In this document: positions 1 through 5,062 of the stretch, in pieces
How the letters are laid out: each line of letters opens with the position of its first letter
Numbering within the stretch: position 1 is the stretch's first letter
From: Burkholderiaceae bacterium
GTDB lineage: Bacteria > Pseudomonadota > Gammaproteobacteria > Burkholderiales > Burkholderiaceae_F
Reading direction: 5' to 3'
Assembly: GCA_013696665.1 (NCBI GenBank)
Contig: JACCYC010000149.1
Coordinates: 1 to 5,895, forward strand
Length of the DNA stretch: 5,895 bases
Notes under the pieces: model-generated
What the model was told of the DNA's origin: nothing
The model's database searches: none
What the model saw: only the letters and a program-made list of their open reading frames with translations
Made by a program: the position numbers and the translations under genes

Positions 1-68
1 AAGCGCATCGCACTTGTTAGCGCCGTCATCATGGCGGCAGACGAATCATCAACAGCTGATATAGGCAC
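1..68 (-). CDS. Possible 5' end of an unidentified gene, cut by the left edge
   Basis: On the minus strand a GTG codon (66-68) is preceded by a strong Shine-Dalgarno sequence GGAGG (complement of 74-78) with a 5-base gap, and the frame stays open to the edge of the window. Only 22 codons are visible; they start M-P-I-S-A-V-D-D and include a Met-Met pair at residues 13-14 that could be an alternative start. The same frame is open upstream to a TGA at 177-179, but it has no ATG there, so the GTG beside the ribosome binding site is the best start. No domain can be recognised in so short a piece, so no function is given. The plus strand over the same bases is also open (1-72), so the call rests mainly on the ribosome binding site. 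Confidence 0.35.
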   Translation of the reverse strand, partial: MPISAVDDSSAAMMTALTSAMR

Positions 69-207
69 GTGATCCTCCGGGTTATTGAACTCGTCCTCGT
101 CGGTAAGGCAAGCGCCATGCGCGCAACCTGTGGCCAGTGGAAGATATCGGCTGCGCGACTGCGCGGCCGCTGCAAGTCAGTGCAGCGTCACTGCGGCACC
201 CGCCACC

Positions 208-387
208 GAGCGCTCCACTCTCTTCGGGCGATAGAGGCTAGGTAAAGTGAGCGTCGTATCCGGCTTGCAATGAACGCAATCGGTCCTCTTTCCGGCCAAA
301 CCCTGATACCGCAACGACATAGATGGTTTTGCCCCATTCTGTCGCGCGTAGGCGGCGCGTTGCCTCGTGCCCATCCATTTTCGGCAT
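208..387 (-). pseudogene. Remnant of a response-regulator receiver (CheY-like) domain
   Basis: Reading the minus strand from an ATG at 385-387 gives the second half of a receiver domain. It starts MPKMDGHEATRRLR, the loop after the phosphorylated Asp plus helix 3. Next comes a hydrophobic strand ending in VVAVSGF (strand 4 with the conserved Ser/Thr), then an RSLQAGYDAHF segment (helix 4 and strand 5). At the next codon (238-240), where the family has the invariant Lys of the Lys-Pro pair, there is TAG. The frame then continues with Pro and LSPEESGAL, as expected for the start of helix 5. A second in-frame TAG lies upstream at 406-408, and the phosphoacceptor Asp and acidic pocket are missing. 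This is a truncated, nonsense-mutated relic, probably the tail of a hybrid histidine kinase or of a single-domain regulator. It is too short and broken to be a working gene. A Lys AAG codon could become TAG by one base change. Confidence 0.75.
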
Positions 388-422
388 GAACGCATGCCGC
401 GGTTGCTAGGCATACGCCGTGC

Positions 423-452
423 TTGACCAACTACGATTATCACTTCTATGGC
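423..452 (+). promoter_or_regulatory. Weak candidate sigma-70 promoter for the Cys-rich gene
   Basis: TTGACC (423-428) is close to a -35 box. About 17-18 bases downstream lies TATGGC (447-452), a poor -10 box. The site is about 50 bases upstream of the ATG at 500, on the right strand, and lies just beyond the broken receiver remnant. Only the -35 half is convincing, so this is a low-confidence call. Confidence 0.22.
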
Positions 453-499
453 AGCGCTCTGCGCGCGTGGGCCGAGTTCGCATAACACCGGAGAAATTG

Positions 500-919
500 A
501 TGGACAGCACAAGTGAAGAAGGAGCGCTGGCGGCCTGCATTGCCGCTTGCAACGAATGCAATCAGATTTGCCTTCAAAGCATTGAGCATTGCCTCTCGCA
601 GGGTGGCACGCATGCGGAACCGGGCCAGATCACCATGCTGATGACTTGCGCAAGTGTGTGTCGTACGGCCACCGAACTGATGTCGATCAACTCAGAGTGG
701 CATCCAACTGTGTGTGATCTTTGCGCGCAAGTCTGCGACGAATGTGCGGATCAGTGTGAGGAGCTTGGCGACATGGACCTTTGCGTCACCGCATGCCAAG
801 ACTGCGCAGACGCATGCCGCGAAATGGTCGGTGAATCCGTTGATCTTGGAGAAGAAGCCGAGGATGACGAAGAAGAGGAAGAGCCCGATGAGCTGGTCAC
901 CCAGGAACGACTGAACTAA
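500..919 (+). CDS. Cys-rich four-helix-bundle copper-binding protein (DUF326/Csp-like) with acidic tail
   Basis: Predicted 139-residue protein with 16 cysteines, at residues 13, 17, 20, 24, 31, 50, 54, 72, 75, 79, 82, 86, 95, 99, 102 and 106. Most are spaced C-x2-C or C-x3-C, so they line the inside of helices. This is the pattern of the DUF326 family, which includes the Csp copper-storage proteins that hold many Cu(I) ions in the core of a four-helix bundle. No signal peptide is visible, so a cytosolic Csp3-like location is likely. Residues 112-131 form a strongly acidic tail (EEAEDDEEEEE), which is not part of the bundle and may be disordered. The ATG at 500 is chosen because GGAGA lies 5 bases upstream; an in-frame GTG at 419 would add 27 residues without Cys or a good ribosome site. 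The gene stands alone and converges on the next gene with only 23 bases between. Copper binding is inferred from family resemblance; another soft metal or a thiol-buffering role is possible. Confidence 0.88.
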   Translation: MDSTSEEGALAACIAACNECNQICLQSIEHCLSQGGTHAEPGQITMLMTCASVCRTATELMSINSEWHPTVCDLCAQVCDECADQCEELGDMDLCVTACQDCADACREMVGESVDLGEEAEDDEEEEEPDELVTQERLN

Positions 920-942
920 ACGCCAGTTCCCTGAATAAACGT

Positions 943-1368
943 TTAACCCTCGCCCCGGTCTTCCTCGACGTCTTCTTCATTTTCTTCATCGACCTGTTCG
1001 AGGGCTATCGCTTCGAGTAAATCTGCCGGAAGCTCATCGGTGGAACCAATTATTCGATCGGGCGCGATATCGCTACCCAACTCAACATCAATATCGCGCC
1101 CGGCGCTGCCGCGCTCGCCGGTGCCGCCCGCGTCCGTGTCGCTGTCCCGGTTTGCATCGCCAATATCGCGACCCGCGCCACTTCTACTCCTATCCTGATC
1201 GAGGGCTTTGTCAAGATTAAGCATCGCGGTGTCGCATTCGTAGACGCCAGGCCCTTGCAGATCACTACCGCTATCTGATGTATCGCTCGGACCCAAGGCG
1301 TTCGTGCCCGATCCCTTGCGCATTGGGGGCGCTGTAAATCCTTCCGTGTCGAGCGTGCTGTCTGCCAT
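943..1368 (-). CDS. Acidic low-complexity hypothetical protein
   Basis: Predicted 141-residue protein of unknown function. It is rich in Asp, Gly, Ser and Glu, lacks membrane segments, and has one Cys. Three parts can be seen: an N-terminal segment (about residues 9-37) containing GFTAPPMRKGSGTNALGPSD and a run of Asp-Ser; a middle part with two similar pieces, GAGRDIG and SAGRDID; and a C-terminal helix-like stretch (ELPADLLEAIALEQ) ending in a Glu/Asp tail. The start at 1368 is chosen because GGGAG lies just upstream, about 7 bases from the ATG; the frame extends 40 codons further to 1488, but that part has different composition and no clear ribosome site. It is followed convergently by the Cys-rich gene, whose product also has an acidic tail. 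It lies 213 bases downstream of the kinase-like gene on the same strand, so co-transcription is possible but not shown. Confidence 0.75.
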   Translation of the reverse strand: MADSTLDTEGFTAPPMRKGSGTNALGPSDTSDSGSDLQGPGVYECDTAMLNLDKALDQDRSRSGAGRDIGDANRDSDTDAGGTGERGSAGRDIDVELGSDIAPDRIIGSTDELPADLLEAIALEQVDEENEEDVEEDRGEG

Positions 1369-1581
1369 TGGATCTCCCGGAGAGCGGGCCGTTGACAGGC
1401 AAGCAGCGTGCTTGCGCCGTGGGCAATCCACCCGGCGCTGTTCACCTTCCAAAGCCTGCGCCGAGATTGGATTAGCGACAGTTGTCACGTTGACCGCACG
1501 CTTCGAATCTGGGGCTCGGGCTGCGGTCGAGGCACAAAATCATCCATGCGCGCTCACGGCACGCGATGTGCCCGCAAAAAA

Positions 1582-2277
1582 TTACTGCGACGGAAGCTTC
1601 AGCTGAATGCAGGGCCGAGTGGGATCGGGACCCACGTGTAGCTCGCCTTTATGCAACGCTGCCACTAGTGTGCTGATTCGGAGCTCGAGCAATGCAGCGT
1701 CCGACCACTCGGGTTCGAACGCCATGCTGGAAATCGAAAGTAAATAGGCTCCATGGTCGATTTCTGTCTCAAGTTCTATCGCAGAGCTTTCCCGCGCTCG
1801 CCTCGTTACAACCATCAACATTCGATAAACGAGACGCCCGATGCGGTGTGCGTCAGCGTCTAGCGAAACATTTGCCGTGTCCAGTTTGGACTTTAAAAAG
1901 ACGCCGTGCAGGGTCAGCGCCGCCCCGGCGCGGTCAATTGCCTGCGTAACCATTTCATCGATGCGCACCTGCGCCAGCTGCAGCTCCAACGCGCCAAGCA
2001 GCACCCGCCCGTCGTCGACGAATTCCTCGAGCATTTGTGTCTGATCACGGGCGTTTCGTCCGATGACGTCGGCAACGTGCTTGGCTCGTTCGCTGTCGAC
2101 CCCACCTTTCTGCAGTAAATGTGTCCAGCCGAGGATAGTGTTCAGCGGCGTGCGCAGATCGTGATTGAATCGGCTCAGGAGTACCCCAAGTAATTCTGTA
2201 CGTGTTGCGGCGTCAAGGGCGGCATGCCACTCTGGACCGAACCGGGGATCACTCGTTCGTGCAATTGTGCGGCTCAT
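1582..2277 (-). CDS. Sensorless histidine-kinase relative with degenerate ATPase domain; possible phosphotransferase
   Basis: Predicted 231-residue soluble protein. Residues 30-56 form a clear HisKA H-box (FNHDLRTPLNTILGWTHLLQ) with the phosphorylatable His at 39. The second DHp helix follows (about 66-95: NARDQTQMLEEFVDDGR), as in hybrid kinases with the 'NARAQxQLIEDLLDxSR' pattern. The part after residue 104 aligns in outline with a HATPase_c domain (DADAHRIGRLVYRMLMVVTRRA where the N-box should be; a final HKGELHVG...IQLKLP strand pair). However, the N-box Asn, the DxGxG box and the GxGLGL box are absent, so ATP binding is unlikely. There is no sensor, PAS, HAMP or membrane segment. Start: ATG with GAGGA 5 bases upstream. 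It may accept and pass phosphate through His39, like the ChpT or Spo0B phosphotransferases, or it may be a decaying kinase. The reading frame is intact, which favours a working protein. A TTTTTT run just after the stop may help termination. Confidence 0.82.
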   Translation of the reverse strand: MSRTIARTSDPRFGPEWHAALDAATRTELLGVLLSRFNHDLRTPLNTILGWTHLLQKGGVDSERAKHVADVIGRNARDQTQMLEEFVDDGRVLLGALELQLAQVRIDEMVTQAIDRAGAALTLHGVFLKSKLDTANVSLDADAHRIGRLVYRMLMVVTRRARESSAIELETEIDHGAYLLSISSMAFEPEWSDAALLELRISTLVAALHKGELHVGPDPTRPCIQLKLPSQ

Positions 2278-2464
2278 CTCGGTCCTCGGCTGGCAATCCC
2301 GGTCTCACGGTAAGCTCAGTGTGGCGTCCGCGAGCAACTTTTGTTCCTGTAGTCAGCAACCGTTACGTCGCCTTGGGCACAGGCTTTGCACGCGCTCAGC
2401 GTACGGTGCGTCAGCGCAAACCAGCAGCTGAATCGCTCGCCGTTTTACTTCAAGGGAGCACAGC

Positions 2465-2944
2465 ATGACTAAACAAAACCCGCGGCAATCGCAACGCGGC
2501 GACGGTCAACAACAGCAAAATCCTTCGCAGCAGTCCAGTGACACGCAGCAGCAGGGTGGGCAAAATCCACAAGGGCAGCCAGGCAACAAGGCGAGTTCGC
2601 AGGGCCCATCGGGTGGACGGCAATCGGATCAGGGTTCTGGGGACCGCCGTTCCGAGAGCACGTCTAACAGCTATCAGCGCGATCAGAATTCGAAGCCTGA
2701 GGGATCGCGGCGCAACGAGGATCAGCAGTCGTCCAAGATGAATCAGGCCGGGGGGCACTCTGGTGAATTTGATCAAGGCGCGCGTGATTCGCAGTATGGA
2801 ACAGACAGTTCTGCCAAGACGGGGGGACACCGGTCGAGCGGCGAGGAGGAATCGACCAGCGCACCCACTTCCTCGGGTACGTCCGAGTCTTCGACGGGTG
2901 CGGACCGAGACACGATGACAGGGTCCGGAAATAGAGGCCGTTAG
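2465..2944 (+). CDS. Intrinsically disordered Gln/Ser/Gly-rich protein, hydrophilin-like
   Basis: Predicted 159-residue protein with extreme composition: roughly 19% Ser, 16% Gly and 16% Gln, and no Ile, Leu, Val, Trp or Cys, with one Phe and two Tyr. It has no signal peptide, membrane segment or possible folded core. The N-terminal third is Gln/Asn/Pro/Gly-rich with runs of up to four Gln; the middle is charged (Arg, Asp, Glu); the C-terminal third is Ser/Thr/Gly-rich. AGGGAG lies 6 bases before the ATG, and a strong terminator begins 16 bases after the stop, both supporting a real gene. High Gly and high hydrophilicity fit the definition of hydrophilins, proteins linked to drying and osmotic stress. 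That role is an inference from composition and from the neighbouring stress genes. The long open frame on the opposite strand (2830-2450) is a by-product of this composition. It is divergent from the kinase relative across a 187-base gap. Confidence 0.72.
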   Translation: MTKQNPRQSQRGDGQQQQNPSQQSSDTQQQGGQNPQGQPGNKASSQGPSGGRQSDQGSGDRRSESTSNSYQRDQNSKPEGSRRNEDQQSSKMNQAGGHSGEFDQGARDSQYGTDSSAKTGGHRSSGEEESTSAPTSSGTSESSTGADRDTMTGSGNRGR

Positions 2945-2959
2945 CTAGGGCGGCGCAAA

Positions 2960-3001
2960 GCTAAACAAAATGGGGACGGATGTCCCCATTTTGTTGTTAG
3001 C
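2960..3001. terminator. Bidirectional rho-independent terminator hairpin
   Basis: The arms ACAAAATGGGGAC (2965-2977) and GTCCCCATTTTGT (2982-2994) pair perfectly over 13 bp around the four-base loop GGAT. An outer GCTAA/TTAGC pairing (2960-2964 with 2997-3001) adds 5 bp across a two-base bulge. The left arm opens with an A-rich tract and the right arm ends in a T-rich tract, so it can stop transcription from both sides. It sits between the convergent stops at 2944 (plus) and 3014 (minus), exactly where a shared terminator is expected. The core TGGGGAC-GGAT-GTCCCCA also resembles palindromic REP-type repeats, so it could be one copy of a dispersed element. Confidence 0.85.
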
Positions 3002-3013
3002 TGAAAAGTTCGT

Positions 3014-3223
3014 TTAAGGATTGCCGATCGATAAAGCGCCGGTCGAGTAACGATCCTTAGTTTCCCACGTGTCATCGCGGACTGGGTCTGAAGTATCGGA
3101 GAGTCGGCCAGTCCTGAAATCCCTCGAATCGGTCAAAAAATCAGATTCACGCTTGTTTCGGACAGCACGCGTTACGACATAAGCAAGTCCACCTAAAACG
3201 GCAGCACGGACAAGTAGAGACAT
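3014..3223 (-). CDS. Small single-pass membrane protein, unknown function
   Basis: Predicted 69-residue protein. Residues 3-21 (LLVRAAVLGGLAYVVTRAV) can form one membrane helix or a strongly hydrophobic amphipathic helix. A polar, charged tail (22-69) follows, rich in Asp, Arg, Ser and Thr, with no Cys. AAAGGA lies 6 bases upstream of the ATG, which fixes the start. It is the last gene of the minus-strand cluster, 50 bases after the holin-like gene, and runs into the shared terminator. No family is recognised. Its small size and position suggest an accessory membrane protein of the envelope-stress set. Confidence 0.75.
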   Translation of the reverse strand: MSLLVRAAVLGGLAYVVTRAVRNKRESDFLTDSRDFRTGRLSDTSDPVRDDTWETKDRYSTGALSIGNP

Positions 3224-3273
3224 ATCAATTCCTTTGTCTTCAGTATGACGAATTCGTCAGCAAGTTGTGTTCC

Positions 3274-3756
3274 CTAGACTTCGGTTGCTTTCGGGGGCTC
3301 ACGGCGCGTCAGTGTGCGTCGCGTTCCCTCAAACGTAAGGTTCTCCACCATTCCGCGAATCGAGCGAACAAGGAAGAACGCAGCGCCGACGTGCAATGCA
3401 ATAGCGAAAGCCACCACTAATAACCAATGCACGCCCGCCGAAACCGCGCCAACGATTAATGCGCCGATCAGAATCAGCCAGGCCGTCACGCCCAGCAGTG
3501 CGGCCCCCACGGCGAACGCGAGCATGTAAGCGGCGGACCAAGCTGCTCGCTTGGCCTCCAGCTCTAGTAAATGAAACCGTGCGCTAAACGTCGCACGAAG
3601 ATCGTCTATCAGCTGTGACAGGGTCGGTCGCGGCGGCACGCCTGAGCTGGACGCGGTTCGATCTGAAGCCGATCGAAACTCGCTCCCCTGCTGGCGTGCA
3701 GATCCGGCTTTCGCCGGTGCTTTGCCGCCCGCGACCGTATTGCTTGCTGTGTCCAC
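3274..3756 (-). CDS. Phage holin family protein (Phage_holin_6 / DUF1469-like, YqjE-type)
   Basis: Predicted 160-residue inner-membrane protein. A polar, Ala/Ser-rich N-terminus (1-43) leads to an amphipathic helix (about 45-73: LSQLIDDLRATFSARFHLLELEAKRAAW), then two membrane helices at about 77-101 and 110-131, and a short basic tail. This order (helix with LxxxELxLxEAK-like pattern, then two TM segments) is that of the Phage_holin_6/YqjE family, which is chromosomal and usually sits beside DUF883/YqjD genes, as here. The name holin comes from the domain database and does not imply lysis. The start is GTG at 3754-3756: an in-frame TAA directly precedes it and no good ATG lies before the helices. 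A Shine-Dalgarno sequence is weak, so translation may depend on the DUF883 gene, whose stop is 22 bases upstream. Confidence 0.85.
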   Translation of the reverse strand: MDTASNTVAGGKAPAKAGSARQQGSEFRSASDRTASSSGVPPRPTLSQLIDDLRATFSARFHLLELEAKRAAWSAAYMLAFAVGAALLGVTAWLILIGALIVGAVSAGVHWLLVVAFAIALHVGAAFFLVRSIRGMVENLTFEGTRRTLTRREPPKATEV

Positions 3757-3778
3757 TTAACGTCGACTCGAACAGTGG

Positions 3779-4150
3779 TTAGCTTGACAACTTGCCGATC
3801 AACACGCCTGCGAGAAGAGCGACGCCGACGATCGCGAGCGGGTGTGCTCTGATCTGATCGCGGGCGGATTCTGCCCATTCCTCTTCCATGGCCATGAAAT
3901 CGTCGTACTTGGAATACAACGTGGTTTGCGCATCTGCGGCCGCGTTACGAGCGCGGTCCAGTGCAGGGCCCGCTTTCGAGGCAAGCCGATCAACCGTGTC
4001 GTGCGCGCCCTGCGCAACTCGATCCACAGTGGTGTGAGCGCGGTCTGCCGCCTGAGCGGGATTCATTTTTCCCATGCCAGTACCGCCAGCGCCTGTTCCA
4101 CTGCTTCCCATCGTTCCAAGATTGCCGCTATTGGGTGTAGTTGTTTCCAT
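3779..4150 (-). CDS. DUF883 family protein (ElaB/YqjD/YgaM-like), C-terminal membrane anchor
   Basis: Predicted 123-residue protein. The Gly/Thr/Ser-rich N-terminus (1-28) is flexible. Residues 32-100 form a long amphipathic helix. It contains an 11-residue repeat, AHTTVDRVA (38-46) and AHDTVDRLA (49-57), and a charged part around EEEWAESARDQIRAHP. Residues 104-119 (PLAIVGVALLAGVLIG) form a short C-terminal membrane anchor ending GKLSS. This is the DUF883 layout. E. coli members YqjD and ElaB are C-tail-anchored inner-membrane proteins that bind ribosomes in stationary phase and are under RpoS control; the same role is inferred, not shown, here. AGGAG lies 5 bases before the ATG. The hendecad repeat also recalls LEA-type stress proteins. 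It is second in the cluster, 55 bases after the GlsB-like gene and 22 bases before the holin-like gene. Confidence 0.9.
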   Translation of the reverse strand: METTTPNSGNLGTMGSSGTGAGGTGMGKMNPAQAADRAHTTVDRVAQGAHDTVDRLASKAGPALDRARNAAADAQTTLYSKYDDFMAMEEEWAESARDQIRAHPLAIVGVALLAGVLIGKLSS

Positions 4151-4205
4151 TTTGACTCCTGATTAAGTGTGGTGGGGGGTGCGGTGATAGTTCGTGGAAA
4201 AAGTT

Positions 4206-4478
4206 CTAACGCACGGTTCCGCGGCGAAACAGATTGACGATCGCCAGCAATATGACTGCGCCAATGAGCGAAACCACTAGGGAGCCGAAATTAAACGCGT
4301 CCTGATTAATTGAAGGAGCGCCCAACAGCGGCGAAATGAGCCAGCCACCCAGGGCTGCACCGATGATCCCGACGACAATGTTCAAAAAAACTCCTTGTTG
4401 CGCATCGGTCCGCATGATGAGACTGGCCAGCCAGCCCACAACGCCGCCCACGATGAGCCAGACGATGAAGTTAATCAT
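4206..4478 (-). CDS. GlsB/YeaQ/YmgE family stress-response membrane protein
   Basis: Predicted 90-residue, very hydrophobic protein with three membrane helices at about 3-21, 31-50 and 64-84. Family marks of the transglycosylase-associated protein family (PF04226) are present: VGGVVGWLASLIM in the first helix, NIVVGIIGAALGGWL in the second, and a final helix ending in a basic cap (LFRRGTVR). Length is typical. Members such as YeaQ and YmgE are induced in stationary phase or by envelope stress; the biochemical role is not known. The start at 4478 is followed at once by the first helix; a GGGG tract 8 bases upstream is only a fair ribosome site. It is the first gene of the minus-strand cluster, so its promoter should lie in the 165-base gap shared with the divergent 81-residue gene. 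Confidence 0.93.
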   Translation of the reverse strand: MINFIVWLIVGGVVGWLASLIMRTDAQQGVFLNIVVGIIGAALGGWLISPLLGAPSINQDAFNFGSLVVSLIGAVILLAIVNLFRRGTVR

Positions 4479-4574
4479 TTACGTTACCCCGAGTTGGTTG
4501 GGTTAATTTACTAAACGCTCTCGAGCAGCAGCTTTTCTTGACGCTGCGCTAGTGCATTGTGCGTTTAAAAGCAA

Positions 4575-4581
4575 GCTATAT
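4575..4581 (+). promoter_or_regulatory. Candidate RpoS-type -10 element before the 81-residue gene
   Basis: GCTATAT (4575-4581) matches the first six positions of the sigma-S extended -10 (K-C-T-A-Y-R-C). It lies about 60 bases upstream of the ATG at 4644. No good -35 box sits at the right distance, which is common for sigma-S promoters. It is a short match, so confidence is low. A promoter for the opposite-strand cluster must also lie in 4479-4643, but no clear boxes were seen there. Confidence 0.3.
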
Positions 4582-4643
4582 GCCCGTGGCAACATGGCAC
4601 GGTCGTTGCTTAAACCCAAGTGCGATCTAACCAGGAAAAACCA

Positions 4644-4889
4644 ATGAAGACATACGCCAACGCGCAAGCCCCAGTAACGAAGGGGCAGCCGAAAAAGTGC
4701 GCTGATGAATTCTTGCTTGCGAAATTGGGTAAAGGATGTTGGGTTGTAGGCTATCAAGGAAAGGTCATAGCCGGCGCTGTGTTGGGTTCGCTTCCTGCTG
4801 CGGCTGCTTATGCATCTGATCTGGCGCACGCTCTTGGCGCGCATAATTTTCTGCTGACTGTTGTGGAAGCGGGTCGTCAGATCGTTTAG
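4644..4889 (+). CDS. Small conserved-looking hypothetical protein
   Basis: Predicted 81-residue protein of unknown function. A polar, Lys/Gln-rich start (1-22) is followed by a pattern that suggests a small beta-alpha-beta fold: two strands (CWVVGYQGKVIAGA, 32-45), a helix (PAAAAYASDLAHALGA, 51-66) and a final strand (FLLTVVEAG, 69-77). Two Cys (19, 32) are present. AGGA lies 7 bases before the ATG at 4644, which is preferred over the in-frame GTG at 4620 because the latter has no ribosome site. The helix could also be read as a weak membrane segment, but the Asp and His in it argue against this. It is divergent from the envelope-stress cluster and may share its regulation. A longer open frame on the opposite strand (4934-4503) lacks a ribosome site and looks like a shadow. 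Confidence 0.65.
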   Translation: MKTYANAQAPVTKGQPKKCADEFLLAKLGKGCWVVGYQGKVIAGAVLGSLPAAAAYASDLAHALGAHNFLLTVVEAGRQIV

Positions 4890-5004
4890 TTGTCCGGCCA
4901 TCGAGCGCCCGACGGTATGCCCTGAAATATTCACGGTGCGCCCCTAGCGCCTACGCGGTCATTCATCTCCTGAGTTTGGTAGGTACACCTCCGGCGTGCG
5001 CTAT

Positions 5005-5042
5005 TGTTGCGTGTTCCGTCGCAACACTTTTGCCTAGTTGCG
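5005..5042 (+). promoter_or_regulatory. Dyad plus third half-site upstream of the response regulator
   Basis: TGTTGCG (5005-5011) and CGCAACA (5020-5026) form a perfect 7-bp inverted repeat with an 8-base spacer. A third copy of the half-site, GTTGCG, follows at 5037-5042. The ATG of the regulator is at 5063. It may be a protein-binding operator (possibly autoregulatory) or a stem-loop in the leader or a weak terminator for the upstream gene (CTTTTG follows it). No clear sigma-70 or sigma-54 promoter was found in 4890-5062. Confidence 0.35.
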
Positions 5043-5062
5043 GGTGAGCACCAAGGAGCCTG

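Noticed and set aside
1..72. Plus-strand open frame ending in TGA at 70-72, a possible C-terminus of an upstream gene
   Set aside because: Only 23 codons with no recognisable motif; the minus strand has a strong ribosome site and start over the same bases, so the minus reading was preferred, though neither is certain.
177..512. Minus-strand open frames of 111 and 80 codons
   Set aside because: They have no ribosome site and no family-like composition. The third minus frame over the same bases carries the receiver-domain relic, which explains the region better. A weak likeness of VIIVV near 430-450 to receiver strand 1 was too short to claim.
1304..1641. Two plus-strand open frames of 100 and 77 codons
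   Set aside because: They overlap the start of the acidic gene and its upstream region, lack ribosome sites and resemble no family. The 1369-1581 gap is best read as the upstream region of the acidic gene; no clear promoter boxes were seen.
2278..2464. Promoter boxes in the divergent gap between the kinase relative and the disordered-protein gene
   Set aside because: TTGTTC with TACGTC at a 17-base gap was the best pair found, but the -10 match is too poor to list. Promoters for both genes must lie here.
2450..2830. Minus-strand 126-codon Leu/Arg-rich open frame
   Set aside because: It is the antisense of the Gln/Ser/Gly-rich gene, whose codons rarely give stops in reverse. It has no ribosome site and would read the same DNA as a better-supported gene.
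3274..3756. Prophage or lysis module suggested by the holin-family gene
   Set aside because: No endolysin, spanin or structural phage gene is present, and the family is a usual chromosomal neighbour of DUF883 genes.
4503..4934. Minus-strand 143-codon open frame
   Set aside because: It covers the whole 81-residue plus-strand gene and its promoter region, has no ribosome site, and its product looks like random basic sequence.
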